Shown: positions 1 to 8,872, numbered from the stretch's first letter. The stretch: DNA of 64,000 bases from Paramicrobacterium agarici (GCF_002563955.1 NZ_PDJE01000001.1:1302001-1366000), one strand, 5' to 3'. The notes: a model not told the origin generated them from the sequence alone. Made by a program: numbers and translations.

Positions 1-61
1 AGCACCGGGCGAGGGGACGGCGCTGGCCGCGACGATCCCGCTGACAGAGGAGACCTCATGA
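1..61 (+). CDS. Sensor histidine kinase, C-terminal end only
   Basis: The window opens inside a gene whose last 19 codons are readable in frame 2 and end at TGA 59-61. The tail reads GTALAATIPLTEETS, with the small-residue/beta-strand pattern that closes a histidine-kinase ATPase domain. Its stop overlaps the ATG of the LuxR-type regulator in an ATGA, the usual arrangement of a NarL-type kinase/regulator operon. The kinase identity is inferred mainly from this neighbour; nothing can be said about the sensor. Confidence 0.6.
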   Translation, partial: APGEGTALAATIPLTEETS

Positions 62-678
62 TCCGCCTGCTGATCGCCGACGATCACCCCGTCGTGCGCG
101 CGGGGCTGCGCGCGCTCTTCGCGACGGAAGCGGACATGGACGTCGTAGGCGAGGCTGCGACGGGCGAAGGGGCTGTGCGCCTCGCGAAGGCCGGCGTCGA
201 CCTTGTGCTCATGGACCTGCAGTTCGGCGAAGGGTCGCAGGGCGTCGACGCCACACGGCGCATTCGGGAGTCTGGCGGGCCGCGCGTGCTCGTGCTCACC
301 AATTACGACACGGATGCTGACATTCTCGGCGCCGTGGAAGCCGGAGCGGCCGGGTACCTGCTCAAGGACGCCCCGCCCGCGGAGCTGCTCGCGGCCGTAC
401 GTGCGGCTGCGGCGGGAGAGACTGCGCTTGCGCCCAGCGTTGCCGGTCGGCTCGAAGCGCGGCGAGACGCAGCATCCGTGTCTCTGAGCCTGCGCGAAGC
501 CGAAGTTCTCGATCTCGTGGCGAATGGGCAGTCGAACCGCACGATCGCGCGTCAGCTGTTTCTCTCGGAGGCGACGGTGAAATCGCATCTCGTGCACATT
601 TTCACAAAGCTCGGCGTATCGAGCCGAACCCAGGCCGTCGCAGCGGCACGTGAGCGCGGCCTCATCCGCTCGCAGTAG
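58..678 (+). CDS. NarL/LuxR-family response regulator
   Basis: Two-component regulator of 206 residues, normal length for the family. The receiver domain (about 1-120) has the acidic pocket D8-D9, phosphoacceptor D53 (LMDLQF), switch T81 and K103. A LuxR-type helix-turn-helix fills about 142-200 (SLREAEVLDLVANGQSN then SEATVKSHL). The ATG at 58 overlaps the stop of the upstream kinase, so the pair is translationally coupled and the kinase is its likely phosphodonor. Target genes cannot be deduced. Family assignment is secure. Confidence 0.93.
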   Translation: MIRLLIADDHPVVRAGLRALFATEADMDVVGEAATGEGAVRLAKAGVDLVLMDLQFGEGSQGVDATRRIRESGGPRVLVLTNYDTDADILGAVEAGAAGYLLKDAPPAELLAAVRAAAAGETALAPSVAGRLEARRDAASVSLSLREAEVLDLVANGQSNRTIARQLFLSEATVKSHLVHIFTKLGVSSRTQAVAAARERGLIRSQ

Positions 679-841
679 GGCTGCGCCGCTCGCTGGCGCC
701 GACACACCGGGTGCTGCAGATCCCATCGACGTCACGCGCTCCTTGCTCGTCGTTCACGGGAACGACACCCCGGCGACTCTCGAGGTTCGGTCGCGCCCCG
801 TATGGTCGAGCCGACAGCGAGTCAGAGGGGGCGACGCGATA

Positions 842-1591
842 ATGACGATCGACGGTGGAACGCTGACGGTTGAGCCGGCGCGGCGGATCGACGACGATGT
901 CGAATTCTATGACGTGCCGGTTGAGCTTGCCGTGCTCGACATCGCGGGCACGACTCTGCGCGATACGTGGCTTGTCGAGGGTGCGTTCACGCGTGCCTCG
1001 GAGCACATCGGTCTCGTGCAGAGCGATGACGACCAGGAGCGCATGCTCACGTTCGTCCGAGAGACCATGGGGCAGTCCGCGATCGAGGTCTTCCGCTCGC
1101 TGGCTCACAACGAGTTCGCAGCGCAGCGTGCCGTGAGCATCTTCGAGAGCGCGTACCGTGAGCGCCTCAGCTCTGTCGTCCCCGTCGACGGTGCGGAACA
1201 GACGTTTGAGCTTCTGCGGGAAGCAGGCGTGTCAGTCGTACTCACGAGTGGCTTCAGTCGAGGCACACTTGACGCACTCATTGACGAGCTGGCGTGGCGT
1301 GATCTGGTCGATGCGACGCTCTGTCCGGCGGACGCGGGGCGGGGGAGCCCGTCTCCTGATCTGCCGCTCACGGCGCTTGTTCGAACAGAGGCGCAGAGCG
1401 TCGATTCGATGGTCGTCGTGGGAGACACCGTCAGCGACATGCGCGCGGGGATCGCTGCGGGCGCCGGCCTCGTCGGTGGTGTGCTCACGGGCGTGCACTC
1501 CGCCGAGCAGCTGCACCGCGCGGGAGCAGACGAGGTGCTGACGTCGATCGCGGTGCTCCCCGCAATGCTCGGCGTCAGCGCTGAGCTGTGA
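842..1591 (+). CDS. HAD-family hydrolase, phosphonatase-like
   Basis: Predicted 249-residue HAD hydrolase. Motif I is VLDIAGTT with nucleophile D33 and an alanine at the second acid position, as in phosphonoacetaldehyde hydrolase-like proteins; a VEGAF cap segment, LTSGFSRGTLD (motif II region) and GDTVSDMRAG (motif IV) follow. The frame is open back to 650, but ATG 842 has a purine-rich Shine-Dalgarno (GAGGGGG) just ahead and avoids overlap with the regulator gene. No phosphonate uptake or transaminase gene is nearby, so the substrate is open; it may act on another phosphate ester. Confidence 0.75.
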   Translation: MTIDGGTLTVEPARRIDDDVEFYDVPVELAVLDIAGTTLRDTWLVEGAFTRASEHIGLVQSDDDQERMLTFVRETMGQSAIEVFRSLAHNEFAAQRAVSIFESAYRERLSSVVPVDGAEQTFELLREAGVSVVLTSGFSRGTLDALIDELAWRDLVDATLCPADAGRGSPSPDLPLTALVRTEAQSVDSMVVVGDTVSDMRAGIAAGAGLVGGVLTGVHSAEQLHRAGADEVLTSIAVLPAMLGVSAEL

Positions 1592-1612
1592 TCTGCGGGT
1601 GAGCTGCCGGCG

Positions 1613-2701
1613 TCACCGTGCCTCGTCAGAGGGGTGCAGCGTCTGCAGCGCACTGACGACGTCGCGGTGCCAGCGTTCGGCAAGTGGCACGACGGCCCGG
1701 TAATCGACGGTGTCATGCACAGCACCCTTGTACTCGACCGCGGTCGCGTCGACACCCGCTGCCCGAAGCGCGTGGGCATATGCAGCGCCATCCCCGCGCA
1801 GCACGTCGTACTCCGCGGTGAGAATCGTCGCAGGCGGAAGGCCGCGCAAGCTCGTCGCGAGCAGCGGGGAAGCGAGCGGATGCCGTGCGCGCGTTCGATC
1901 TCCCAGGTAGGCCTTCGCCACCCCGACCATCTCTCGGCGGGCAAAGAAATACGGCACGCGCAGCGTTCGCAGGGGGCGCAGATCGAGGTGCTTTCCCGTG
2001 AGATCGAGAGTGGGTACCTCGAGAATCTGCATGCAGACCGGATGCTGCGACCGCTGCCGGTTCGCGAGGGCGACCGCCGCCGCGATGTTGCCACCGGATG
2101 AGATGCCGTTCAGTGCGATCTTCGTGGCGTCGACGCCAAGCTCTTCAGCGTTCTCATGCATCCATTCGAGTACGGCATAGCCCTGCTCGACGGGAGTCGG
2201 GAATCGGTGCTCAGGCGCGAGCGCGTAGTCGACGGCGATCGTGATCACGCCGGAGTCCGCCGTGCGCGAGCGAAACAGGGCGTCTTCGCTCGTCCAGTCG
2301 ATGCCGCCGAGCTGAAACGAACCGCCGAAGAAGGCGATCACAGCGGGCCGGGACTTCCGCTCGCTCGCTGCTGGGCGGTAAAGACGTACCCGAACGTCGG
2401 GGAAGCCGGCGACGGCGACTGTGTGATCCTCAGTATCGAGGCCTGGGCCGTGCACGCCGATGCGCTCGAAGAACCTCGTGTCCCAGGCTCGAGCATTCTT
2501 GCGCTTCCACTCCGACGTCGACTGGCGCGCGGTCTTCGCCGCCTGAGCGCGTCGTTCCTCGTGCGCGGTGTCACGCACCGTGCGGCGACCGAATCGGGCG
2601 CCGAAGTGGCGTGCTGACAGCAGCATCCGCTTGCGAAACTGGTCGGTGAGGTCGCGCATGTGCGCGCGGTGCATGGTCTCGAAGTACGGATCTAGCGGCA
2701 C
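1613..2701 (-). CDS. Alpha/beta hydrolase, HSL-type esterase/lipase
   Basis: Predicted carboxylesterase of the alpha/beta hydrolase-3 (hormone-sensitive lipase) family, 362 residues. The nucleophile motif is GISSGG with S201 instead of the usual GDSAGG; the block DYALAPEHRFP sits ahead of it. The oxyanion-hole HGGG is replaced by FFGGSF (about 124-129), which is atypical. Acid and base are probably in EYDVLRGDG and VHDTVDY. About 100 basic, helical residues precede the fold, and no signal peptide is visible. GTG start at 2701 follows GGAGG. Substrate unknown. Confidence 0.82.
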   Translation of the reverse strand: MPLDPYFETMHRAHMRDLTDQFRKRMLLSARHFGARFGRRTVRDTAHEERRAQAAKTARQSTSEWKRKNARAWDTRFFERIGVHGPGLDTEDHTVAVAGFPDVRVRLYRPAASERKSRPAVIAFFGGSFQLGGIDWTSEDALFRSRTADSGVITIAVDYALAPEHRFPTPVEQGYAVLEWMHENAEELGVDATKIALNGISSGGNIAAAVALANRQRSQHPVCMQILEVPTLDLTGKHLDLRPLRTLRVPYFFARREMVGVAKAYLGDRTRARHPLASPLLATSLRGLPPATILTAEYDVLRGDGAAYAHALRAAGVDATAVEYKGAVHDTVDYRAVVPLAERWHRDVVSALQTLHPSDEAR

Positions 2702-2756
2702 GGGACACCTCCAGCATCCACTTTATGCCGTCAGGTCAACGACGCCTCGGGCCGTA

Positions 2757-3644
2757 TTACGCCGCAGCGGTCACGGTGATGAGGTTGTTCCACGGGTCAT
2801 CGAAGCTGAGTGAGCGCCCGTCGTCGCGCGTCTGCACCTTGTGGTGGCGCAGCCGCTCGTCGAGCTCGCCGACGCCATCCCGGGCAGGCAGCTCGATGTC
2901 GATGCGTCCGAGGCCGAGCGCTGGCATTCGGGGGCCAGCGCCCCTGCTGTTCCAGACGTTCATGGCCATGTGGTGGTGATAGCCGCCAGCCGAGACGAAC
3001 AACGCTTGATTGCCGAGGGATGCTGTCGCGTCGAAGCCGAGCGTGTCCACGTAGAACGCGCGCGCGGTCTCCGTGTCGCCGACCGAGAGATGCACGTGTC
3101 CGACGACGGCACCGCCGAGCTCGACAGCATCCGGTGTTGTCGCACCCTGATCGGTGAGGTGCTCGCGCAGGTACTGGTTCGGGTCGAGGTAGAGCGTCGC
3201 CATCTCGACCTGTCCGTGCACCCAGCTCCACTCGGTGCGGTCGCGATCCCAGTAGAGTTCGACGCCGTTTCCTTCGGGATCGGTGAAGTAGAAGGCCTGG
3301 CTGACCAGGTGATCGGCGCTACCTGTGAAGGTCCCGGGCTCGGAGCGTGCAACCGAGTAGAGCGCTGCTGCGAGCGCCGATTGCGACTCGAAGAGGATGG
3401 CCGTGTGAAAGAGACCGGCTGCACCGGAAGCGGCGTGCTTCAGCTCAGGAGCGTGCTCGAGAATAACGACGGGCGTGCCCCCGCGGCCCAGCGTGGTCGA
3501 GTTGTCAGATTGTGACATCACGTGAAGCGAGACGGCGTCGCGGTAGTACGCGGTCATACGGTCGAGATCGGCGACAAGAAGAGTGACGGGGCCCATTGCC
3601 GTGTCGGCGGCGAGTTTGCCCGAGGTGTCAAGTGTGGTGGTCAT
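2757..3644 (-). CDS. Two-domain VOC protein, CatE-like ring-cleavage dioxygenase
   Basis: 295 residues with two vicinal-oxygen-chelate domains, each with the paired beta-alpha-beta signature (GPVTLLVADLDRMTAYYRD and GHVHLSVGDTETARAFYVD). Metal-ligand candidates are GLFHTAIL, GNGVELYWD, VGHVHLS and the C-terminal half. This matches CatE (YfiE) of Bacillus, an extradiol dioxygenase removing catechols. The frame is open far upstream, but homology begins at ATG 3644, just inside the shared regulatory gap. The divergent DoxX gene completes a CatD/CatE-like pair. Catechol as substrate is inferred. Confidence 0.82.
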   Translation of the reverse strand: MTTTLDTSGKLAADTAMGPVTLLVADLDRMTAYYRDAVSLHVMSQSDNSTTLGRGGTPVVILEHAPELKHAASGAAGLFHTAILFESQSALAAALYSVARSEPGTFTGSADHLVSQAFYFTDPEGNGVELYWDRDRTEWSWVHGQVEMATLYLDPNQYLREHLTDQGATTPDAVELGGAVVGHVHLSVGDTETARAFYVDTLGFDATASLGNQALFVSAGGYHHHMAMNVWNSRGAGPRMPALGLGRIDIELPARDGVGELDERLRHHKVQTRDDGRSLSFDDPWNNLITVTAAA

Positions 3645-3650
3645 GATAGA

Positions 3651-3674
3651 GACAACAATAGTTGTAGCGACAAC
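3651..3674. promoter_or_regulatory. Operator-like array of three alternating half-sites
   Basis: Between the divergent VOC and DoxX genes lie ACAAC (3652-3656), GTTGT (3661-3665) and ACAAC (3670-3674). Each neighbouring pair is inverted, with exactly 4 bases between, giving a 9-base repeat and two overlapping palindromes. It sits 8 bases from the VOC start. A MarR- or HxlR-type repressor is the natural guess, as such repressors control catDE in Bacillus, but no regulator gene lies beside it. Confidence 0.5.
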
Positions 3675-3752
3675 ATTCCCACAAGCTGTGACCCCTTGGC
3701 GGGAGTGAAATTCCGCCGTACGCTTCGAGAAAGCGACGAGAAGGAGGCAACG

Positions 3753-4277
3753 GTGAGTTGGGGACGTGTGTTGGTCAGAGTCGTCGTCGGGGGAATCTTC
3801 GTCGGTCATGGTCTGCAGAAGCTGAAGGGCTCGTTCGGCGGACCGGGGCTTGAGGGCACGGAGAAGATGATGGAGAGCCTCGAGATGGAGCCCGCTCGTG
3901 AGAATGCGCTCGCTGTCGCGCTCGCCGAGACTGGAGCCGGGGCGGGAATCGTTCTCGGTGCTGCGACGCCCGTGGTGGCGGGTGGGCTCATCGGCTCGAT
4001 GGTGACGGCGGTGCGCAAGGTTCATGCCAAGAACGGCATCTGGAATTCAAACGGCGGTTACGAGTACAACGCCGTGCTTATTGCCACGCTCGTTGCCATT
4101 GCAGCGGAGGGGCCGGGTCGCGCATCGGTCGACGCGATGTTCGGGAAGTCCCGATGGGGCGGTGGCGGCGGCTTGTTCGCATTGCTCCTCGGTGTCGGGT
4201 CTTCGTTCGCCGTCGTCGAGATGGGCAAGCGCGCGGCCGAGCAGAAGCGTCTTGCCGACAACGACGGTGAGAGCTAG
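3753..4277 (+). CDS. DoxX-family membrane protein
   Basis: 174-residue integral membrane protein of the DoxX family. The opening WGRVLVRVVVGGIFVGHGLQKL is the conserved first membrane helix and motif; further helices lie in the ALAETGAGAGIVLG, NAVLIATLVAIAAEG and GLFALLLGVGSSF regions. The frame extends upstream, but GTG 3753 is preceded by AAGGAGG at the right distance. It is divergent from the CatE-like gene, echoing CatD/CatE, where the DoxX partner takes part in thiol/quinone stress. Its last codon overlaps the purC stop on the other strand. Confidence 0.85.
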   Translation: MSWGRVLVRVVVGGIFVGHGLQKLKGSFGGPGLEGTEKMMESLEMEPARENALAVALAETGAGAGIVLGAATPVVAGGLIGSMVTAVRKVHAKNGIWNSNGGYEYNAVLIATLVAIAAEGPGRASVDAMFGKSRWGGGGGLFALLLGVGSSFAVVEMGKRAAEQKRLADNDGES

Positions 4278-5182
4278 CGCGTCATGCGCTCAAGGAGTTC
4301 GCGGTAGCGATGTGACGTGCGCTCGATGATGTCGGCTGGCAGCTCAGGCGGAGTGCCTGTCATGTCCCAAATCTGGGTCAGCCAGTCGCGGACGATCTGC
4401 TTGTCGAAGCTGGCCATGCGCTGATCAGGCGTCTCGCCCGTCGTCCACGCTTGGGCGTCCCAGTAGCGCGACGAGTCAGGCGTGAGCACCTCGTCAGCGA
4501 GAGCGATGTCACCGGAATCCGGGTCACGACCGAACTCGAACTTTGTGTCGGCGAGGATGAGCCCTTTCGCCTCGGCAATGGCCGCCGCCTTCGTGTAGAT
4601 CGAGAGGGCGAGGTCTCGAACGGCTGCGGCATCATCGCCACCGATGAGTTCGACGGTGCGCTCGAATGAGATGTTCTCGTCGTGCTCGCCCATGGGGGCT
4701 TTCCATGCGGGCGTGTAGATCGGCTCCGGAAGCCGGTCGCCGTTCTGCAGGCCGTCGGCAAGAGGGATGCCGCACACGGTGCCGTTCTGCTGATATTCCT
4801 TCCAGCCGGAGCCTGTCAGGTACCCGCGCACGACGGCCTCGACGGGAAACATGTCGAGCTTCTTCACGAGCATGGCACGGTCGGCTACCTCGGCCGGCAG
4901 GGCAGCATGCCCTGCTTCGCCGGGCGCGTGGCTCGCAACGAGGTGGTTCGGAACGTCGAGATTGTCGAACCACCACAGACTGAGCCGGGTGAGCACTTCG
5001 CCTTTGCCGGGGATGCCGGGGGAGAGCACGTAGTCGTATGCGCTTACTCGATCACTCGCCACGAGGAGCATGGCGTCACCGGCACCAGCGACATCGGTCG
5101 ATGGTGATGCAGGCTCGAAGAGATCACGTACCTTTCCCGAGTAGAGGTGATTCCAGCCGGCGGGTGTCAGGTTTGTGCTCAC
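4274..5182 (-). CDS. purC: SAICAR synthase (phosphoribosylaminoimidazole-succinocarboxamide synthase)
   Basis: Catalyses ATP-dependent joining of aspartate to CAIR in purine synthesis. The 302-residue protein has the N-terminal motif HLYSGKVRDLF, the SDRVSAYD block and LADTKFEFG. GTG 5182 gives the usual start (STNLTPAGWNHLYSG) after a GGA-containing leader; an earlier ATG would add about 39 residues without homology. It stands alone, convergent with the DoxX gene; purD, purM and purF lie 4-8 kb to the right. Confidence 0.96.
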   Translation of the reverse strand: MSTNLTPAGWNHLYSGKVRDLFEPASPSTDVAGAGDAMLLVASDRVSAYDYVLSPGIPGKGEVLTRLSLWWFDNLDVPNHLVASHAPGEAGHAALPAEVADRAMLVKKLDMFPVEAVVRGYLTGSGWKEYQQNGTVCGIPLADGLQNGDRLPEPIYTPAWKAPMGEHDENISFERTVELIGGDDAAAVRDLALSIYTKAAAIAEAKGLILADTKFEFGRDPDSGDIALADEVLTPDSSRYWDAQAWTTGETPDQRMASFDKQIVRDWLTQIWDMTGTPPELPADIIERTSHRYRELLERMTR

Positions 5183-5291
5183 TCGTCCATTATCAACGGT
5201 CTTTGTGGCGGTCGCTCGTGTGACAGAGTGATGCACGCGTTCGCAGTCGGGTTTCTCCACAGATTGGTCTCGAATACATCTTCGAGTCAAG

Positions 5292-5300
5292 TTATCCACA
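5292..5300 (-). promoter_or_regulatory. DnaA-box-like TTATCCACA
   Basis: Exact match to the DnaA-box consensus, in the gap between purC and the DUF222/HNH gene, ending 50 bases before ATG 5351. With the flanking G it is TGTGGATAAC on the minus strand. The same decamer occurs before two other accessory genes (21834 and 27294). Binding by DnaA is not shown by the sequence. Confidence 0.45.
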
Positions 5301-5350
5301 TTCGTTGGTTTGCTCGAATGAATGTCGGTGGTTCGTGGTGGAATTGGTGC

Positions 5351-6988
5351 ATGGATGAGTTCAGAGATTCCGCTCCGGACCCGGACAATTGGGGTCCGGC
5401 GGATGGGAGGGAAGAGTTATATCAACCGCCGCCGATCGGCTCGAACAATCGTGGGGAGAGTGGTCCACGCTTCGACGAATCCGAGCCTGACGAGCCAGAC
5501 GCAGGGGTGCAGCCTCCTGCCGGGTTCACTCCGGCAGTCAGCGCTGACGAGCCGGCACAAGGCCCTGACGAGCCGGCTGATGCTGAGACTGCACCAGACG
5601 TGACGGTCCCGGCTCAGTCGCCGGAAGATGCTCACGAGGATGCTGTAGCGAGCGCGTTGCGTGAGCGGCTGGCTGGTGTTGTTGCTGATTCTCGTGCGAT
5701 CTCGGCAGCGGAAGCATCGCGCATGCGCGGCATCTACGGGATGCTGCAGGAGGCCCTTGAGCATCCGGGTGTGTTCATCCCTGTCCCGGCCGGAACGTCT
5801 CGGGCGGATCTTGATGCGGAGGCTGAGGGGTGGGTGCGGTCTTCTTTGGCGCAGGAGATCGGTGCGGCGATCGGTGTCACGAAGGGTCACGCGCAGGGCC
5901 TGCTGAATGATGCTGAGTTTCTGTGTGAGAAGCTCTCGTCAACATTCGGCGCTTTAGAGGCTGGTGAGATTACGCGGCAGCATGTGGATGCGATGCTGCG
6001 TCAGGCCGTGAGCCTCGACCCAGAAGAAGCGGCCGCGTTCGAGACGAAAGCTCTCCCTAAGGCAAGGCAGCAGTCGGCGACGCAGTTTGCTCGTGCTGCG
6101 ATCAAGATCCGGGAGGGTTTGTTTCCGGAGACGATTAGTGAGCGTCGGTGTGAGGCGGTGAAGCAGCGTCGGGTGGAGTGCTACGGCACCCAAGACGGCA
6201 TGGGAGCTCTCACCCTGCACGGTCCGGTCGAGGTGGTGCAGAGCTTTCTGAATGCGGCCACGCGGACGGCGCGGGCGTTGAAAGCTGCCGGCGACGACCG
6301 GACTCTGGCGCAGATCGAAGCAGATGCTGTCACTGATGCCCTGATGAAAGGCTTCACCACCGACGGGCCTAAACCCGGTGTTGGTGCTTCGGGGGTGGGG
6401 GCTGACCGTTTGGGTGGGATTCGTCCGACCGTGCATGTCACCGTCCCCGTCATGACACTCCTCGGACACTCCGACGAGCCCGGACAGTTGGACGGATACG
6501 GGCCCATCGCCCCCGACATCGCACGCGAGTTGGCGGCGCGGGCACCGAGTTTCACGAGGTTATTGACGCACCCGGAGACCGGGGCGGTGCTGTCGGTGGG
6601 GCGTGACAGTTATGCGGTGCCGGCGGATCTGAAACGCACCGTGCGACTGCGCGATGAAACCTGCACCGGCATCGGCTGCGACCGGCCTGCCACCATTTGT
6701 GACCTGGATCACATCGAACAATGGCAACACGGCGGTGAAACAAAGTTGTCGAATCTGCAGCCCGGATGCGAACAGCACCACATGCTCCGACACCACACCA
6801 TGTGGCAGGTTCATACCGACGGCGACCGGATCGAATGGATCTCACCCCTCGGAATCGCTTACCAGGTGCCACGCACCTCCAACGTCCAATTCCTGAAGAC
6901 GGGCGCCGAGGACAAGGCGACGGTGAGCGGCGAGGCCGCAGCAGATGATGATCAGCGGGAGGCGCTACCCGAAGAACCGTTGTTCTGA
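5351..6988 (+). CDS. DUF222/13E12-family protein with C-terminal HNH nuclease domain
   Basis: 545-residue protein of the actinobacterial DUF222-HNH family. An acidic, proline-rich N-terminus (about 1-80) precedes the helical DUF222 region (about 85-330). The C-terminus holds an HNH domain: CTGIGCDRPATICDLDHIEQW, then LSNLQPGCEQHHMLRH, with paired cysteines and histidines for metal binding. ATG 5351 follows GGTGGA; ATG 5318 is an alternative. These genes occur in many copies in actinobacteria and their role is unsettled; related 13E12 repeats serve as phage integration sites in mycobacteria. Only one copy of the common octamer lies inside it. Confidence 0.88.
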   Translation: MDEFRDSAPDPDNWGPADGREELYQPPPIGSNNRGESGPRFDESEPDEPDAGVQPPAGFTPAVSADEPAQGPDEPADAETAPDVTVPAQSPEDAHEDAVASALRERLAGVVADSRAISAAEASRMRGIYGMLQEALEHPGVFIPVPAGTSRADLDAEAEGWVRSSLAQEIGAAIGVTKGHAQGLLNDAEFLCEKLSSTFGALEAGEITRQHVDAMLRQAVSLDPEEAAAFETKALPKARQQSATQFARAAIKIREGLFPETISERRCEAVKQRRVECYGTQDGMGALTLHGPVEVVQSFLNAATRTARALKAAGDDRTLAQIEADAVTDALMKGFTTDGPKPGVGASGVGADRLGGIRPTVHVTVPVMTLLGHSDEPGQLDGYGPIAPDIARELAARAPSFTRLLTHPETGAVLSVGRDSYAVPADLKRTVRLRDETCTGIGCDRPATICDLDHIEQWQHGGETKLSNLQPGCEQHHMLRHHTMWQVHTDGDRIEWISPLGIAYQVPRTSNVQFLKTGAEDKATVSGEAAADDDQREALPEEPLF

Positions 6989-7017
6989 CGAACCGTCCCC
7001 AGGCTGACCATGGGCTG

Positions 7018-7035
7018 GCCGACGATGTCGTCGGC
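7018..7035. repeat. 18-base inverted repeat downstream of HNH gene
   Basis: GCCGACGA and TCGTCGGC are perfect inverted arms separated only by TG. It begins 29 bases after the HNH gene stop. The 2-base centre makes a hairpin poor, so a protein-binding palindrome is as likely as a terminator. Confidence 0.4.
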
Positions 7036-7100
7036 GGCGCTACCTGCCAGTTTTGCGGGACCGCATCGGGGAGGCGCTAAGGGAAGTTCCTGGGCCTGAA

Positions 7101-7123
7101 CCCGAGCAGAGCCACTGCTCGGG
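7101..7123 (+). terminator. Hairpin after the HNH gene
   Basis: CCCGAGCAG and CTGCTCGGG form a perfect 9-base stem with loop AGCCA. There is no T-run, which is common in high-GC actinobacteria. The 335-base gap 6989-7323 also holds the 18-base palindrome upstream and a possible -10 (TATATT 7255-7260) for the MFS gene; I see no gene in it. Confidence 0.5.
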
Positions 7124-7254
7124 CGGTCAACGCTGCATCAGAGCTGCCGGGGCGGCTGCGTCGCGAACTTGCGCTGTCGCTAGCTTGCCCTGTTATTAGC
7201 GTGCTCTGACGGTGGGCTGCGTTGTCGGCAGTCAGCGCTGTCTGCGGCCGGGAG

Positions 7255-7260
7255 TATATT
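7255..7260 (+). promoter_or_regulatory. Candidate -10 box of the MFS exporter gene
   Basis: TATATT is the most AT-rich hexamer in the gap and lies 63 bases ahead of the exporter's ATG. No convincing -35 is visible at 16-18 bases. Confidence 0.3.
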
Positions 7261-7323
7261 CCTGTAGGGACTCGCGACGAATGACGGCGTTCCCTCACGC
7301 ACGCAGATCAGGCAGGAACACTC

Positions 7324-8808
7324 ATGGATCGCACTCTTCGCCCCTGGCCCGCCCTCTGGGCATTGGTCATCGGCTTCTTCATGATCCTCGTCGATACGAC
7401 GATCGTGTCGGTGGCGAACCCCGCGATCATCGACGGCCTCGACACTGACATCGAGCAAGTGCTATGGGTCACGAGTGCCTACCTTCTCGCCTACGCCGTG
7501 CCCCTGCTCATCACAGGACGTCTCGGCGACCGCTTCGGCCCGAAACGGCTGTACCTGACCGGGCTCGCCCTCTTCACGCTTGCATCCGCCGCATGCGGAC
7601 TATCGACAGACATCACCATGCTCATCGCGGCTCGCGTCGCTCAAGGCCTGGGAGCATCCATGATGACGCCACAGACAATGGCCGTCATCACACGAGTGTT
7701 CCCACCGAATAAGCGCGGAACGGCAATGGGACTGTGGGGCGCAACCGCTGGCGTCGCGTCGCTCGTCGGTCCCATCCTCGGAGGTGTACTCCTCGACAGT
7801 CTCGGCTGGGAATGGATCTTCTTCATCAACCTTCCCGTCGGCGTCATCGCTTTCGTCGCAGCGGTTCGGTACGTTCCACGTCTTCCTACGCACGCCCACC
7901 GCTTCGACATCGTCGGAGTCATTCTGAGTGCGCTCGGCATGTTTCTTCTCGTCTTCGGCATTCAAGAAGGGCAAAGCTACGACTGGGGATACATCTGGGG
8001 CCCGATTTCTGTCTGGTCACTGATCATCGCCGGCATTGTCGTACTCATCGCCTTCGTCGTCTGGCAGCGATTCACCTCGACAGAACCTCTCGTTCCGCTT
8101 CGCGTTTTTCACGACCGCAACTTCTCACTCGGCAACGCAGTGATCACCACCGTCGGCTTCGCCGTCACAAGCATGGCAATTCCGCTCATCTTCTATCTGC
8201 AACTCGTACTCGGACTCAGCCCGACGGAATCCGCGCTGATGATGGTACCCATGGCGGTGATCTCGGGAGTTCTCGCCCCATTCGTCGGCCGACTGATCGA
8301 CCGCATCAACCCTCGGCTCGTCGCGACCGCAGGAATGACGTGCTGCGCCGTCGGGCTCACTTGGTACGCAGCCGTTCTGACGCCTGGCCAATCCATCATC
8401 GTGCTGCTGATGCCAAGCGCCATGCTCGGACTGGCGAACGCGGCGATGTGGGGCCCCCTCGCAACGATGACCACACGCAATCTCCCGCCTGCACTGGCCG
8501 GCGCTGGTTCCGGCGTCTACAACACAACGCGCCAGGTCGGTGCGGTGCTCGGCAGCGCGTCGATCGCGATGATGATGCAGGCACGACTCGCCGCCGAACT
8601 CCCCTCATCGGGAGACGCGCCAGCCGGCACGGAGGTTGGCCTCGCGACCGCGCTGCCGGAGTTTCTACACGAGGGCTTCAGCGCGGCAATGGGACAGGCG
8701 ATGCTTCTTCCCGCCGCGCTCTCGCTCGTCGGCGCTGTCGTCACCCTGTTCTTCGCCAAGCCGAAGCCCCTCATCGACGAATGGGGCACCGCGGCCCAAG
8801 CTGATTGA
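7324..8808 (+). CDS. MFS drug exporter, DHA2 (EmrB/QacA) family
   Basis: 494-residue, probably 14-helix proton antiporter. Motif A is GRLGDRFGPKR in the loop after helix 2, preceded by the acidic TM1 motif ILVDTTIVSVANPAI; the antiporter motif C appears as GATAGVASLVGPILGG in helix 5. This places it with QacA/EmrB-type multidrug exporters. ATG 7324 follows AGGAAC. No TetR or MarR regulator adjoins it. The gene has no copy of GGATGCTG, unlike most genes here, which fits later acquisition together with the neighbouring HNH gene. Substrates unknown. Confidence 0.9.
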   Translation: MDRTLRPWPALWALVIGFFMILVDTTIVSVANPAIIDGLDTDIEQVLWVTSAYLLAYAVPLLITGRLGDRFGPKRLYLTGLALFTLASAACGLSTDITMLIAARVAQGLGASMMTPQTMAVITRVFPPNKRGTAMGLWGATAGVASLVGPILGGVLLDSLGWEWIFFINLPVGVIAFVAAVRYVPRLPTHAHRFDIVGVILSALGMFLLVFGIQEGQSYDWGYIWGPISVWSLIIAGIVVLIAFVVWQRFTSTEPLVPLRVFHDRNFSLGNAVITTVGFAVTSMAIPLIFYLQLVLGLSPTESALMMVPMAVISGVLAPFVGRLIDRINPRLVATAGMTCCAVGLTWYAAVLTPGQSIIVLLMPSAMLGLANAAMWGPLATMTTRNLPPALAGAGSGVYNTTRQVGAVLGSASIAMMMQARLAAELPSSGDAPAGTEVGLATALPEFLHEGFSAAMGQAMLLPAALSLVGAVVTLFFAKPKPLIDEWGTAAQAD

Positions 8809-8872
8809 CCCGGCGACATTGCCTGGATAGCCTCAGGGCAAGCAATGAGTGCCGTGGGTGAGGGGAGCCACG

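Noticed and set aside
650..841. N-terminal extension of the HAD hydrolase
   Set aside because: It would overlap the regulator gene, shows no family similarity, and a good Shine-Dalgarno precedes ATG 842.
1105..2094. Long open frames opposite known genes, here and throughout the window
   Set aside because: High GC opens antisense and shifted frames; these lack family motifs, start signals and sensible composition and mirror well-supported genes.
5292..5300. Replication origin
   Set aside because: Single DnaA-like boxes at three distant sites, no box cluster, no AT-rich unwinding region and no dnaA, dnaN or gyrase genes nearby.
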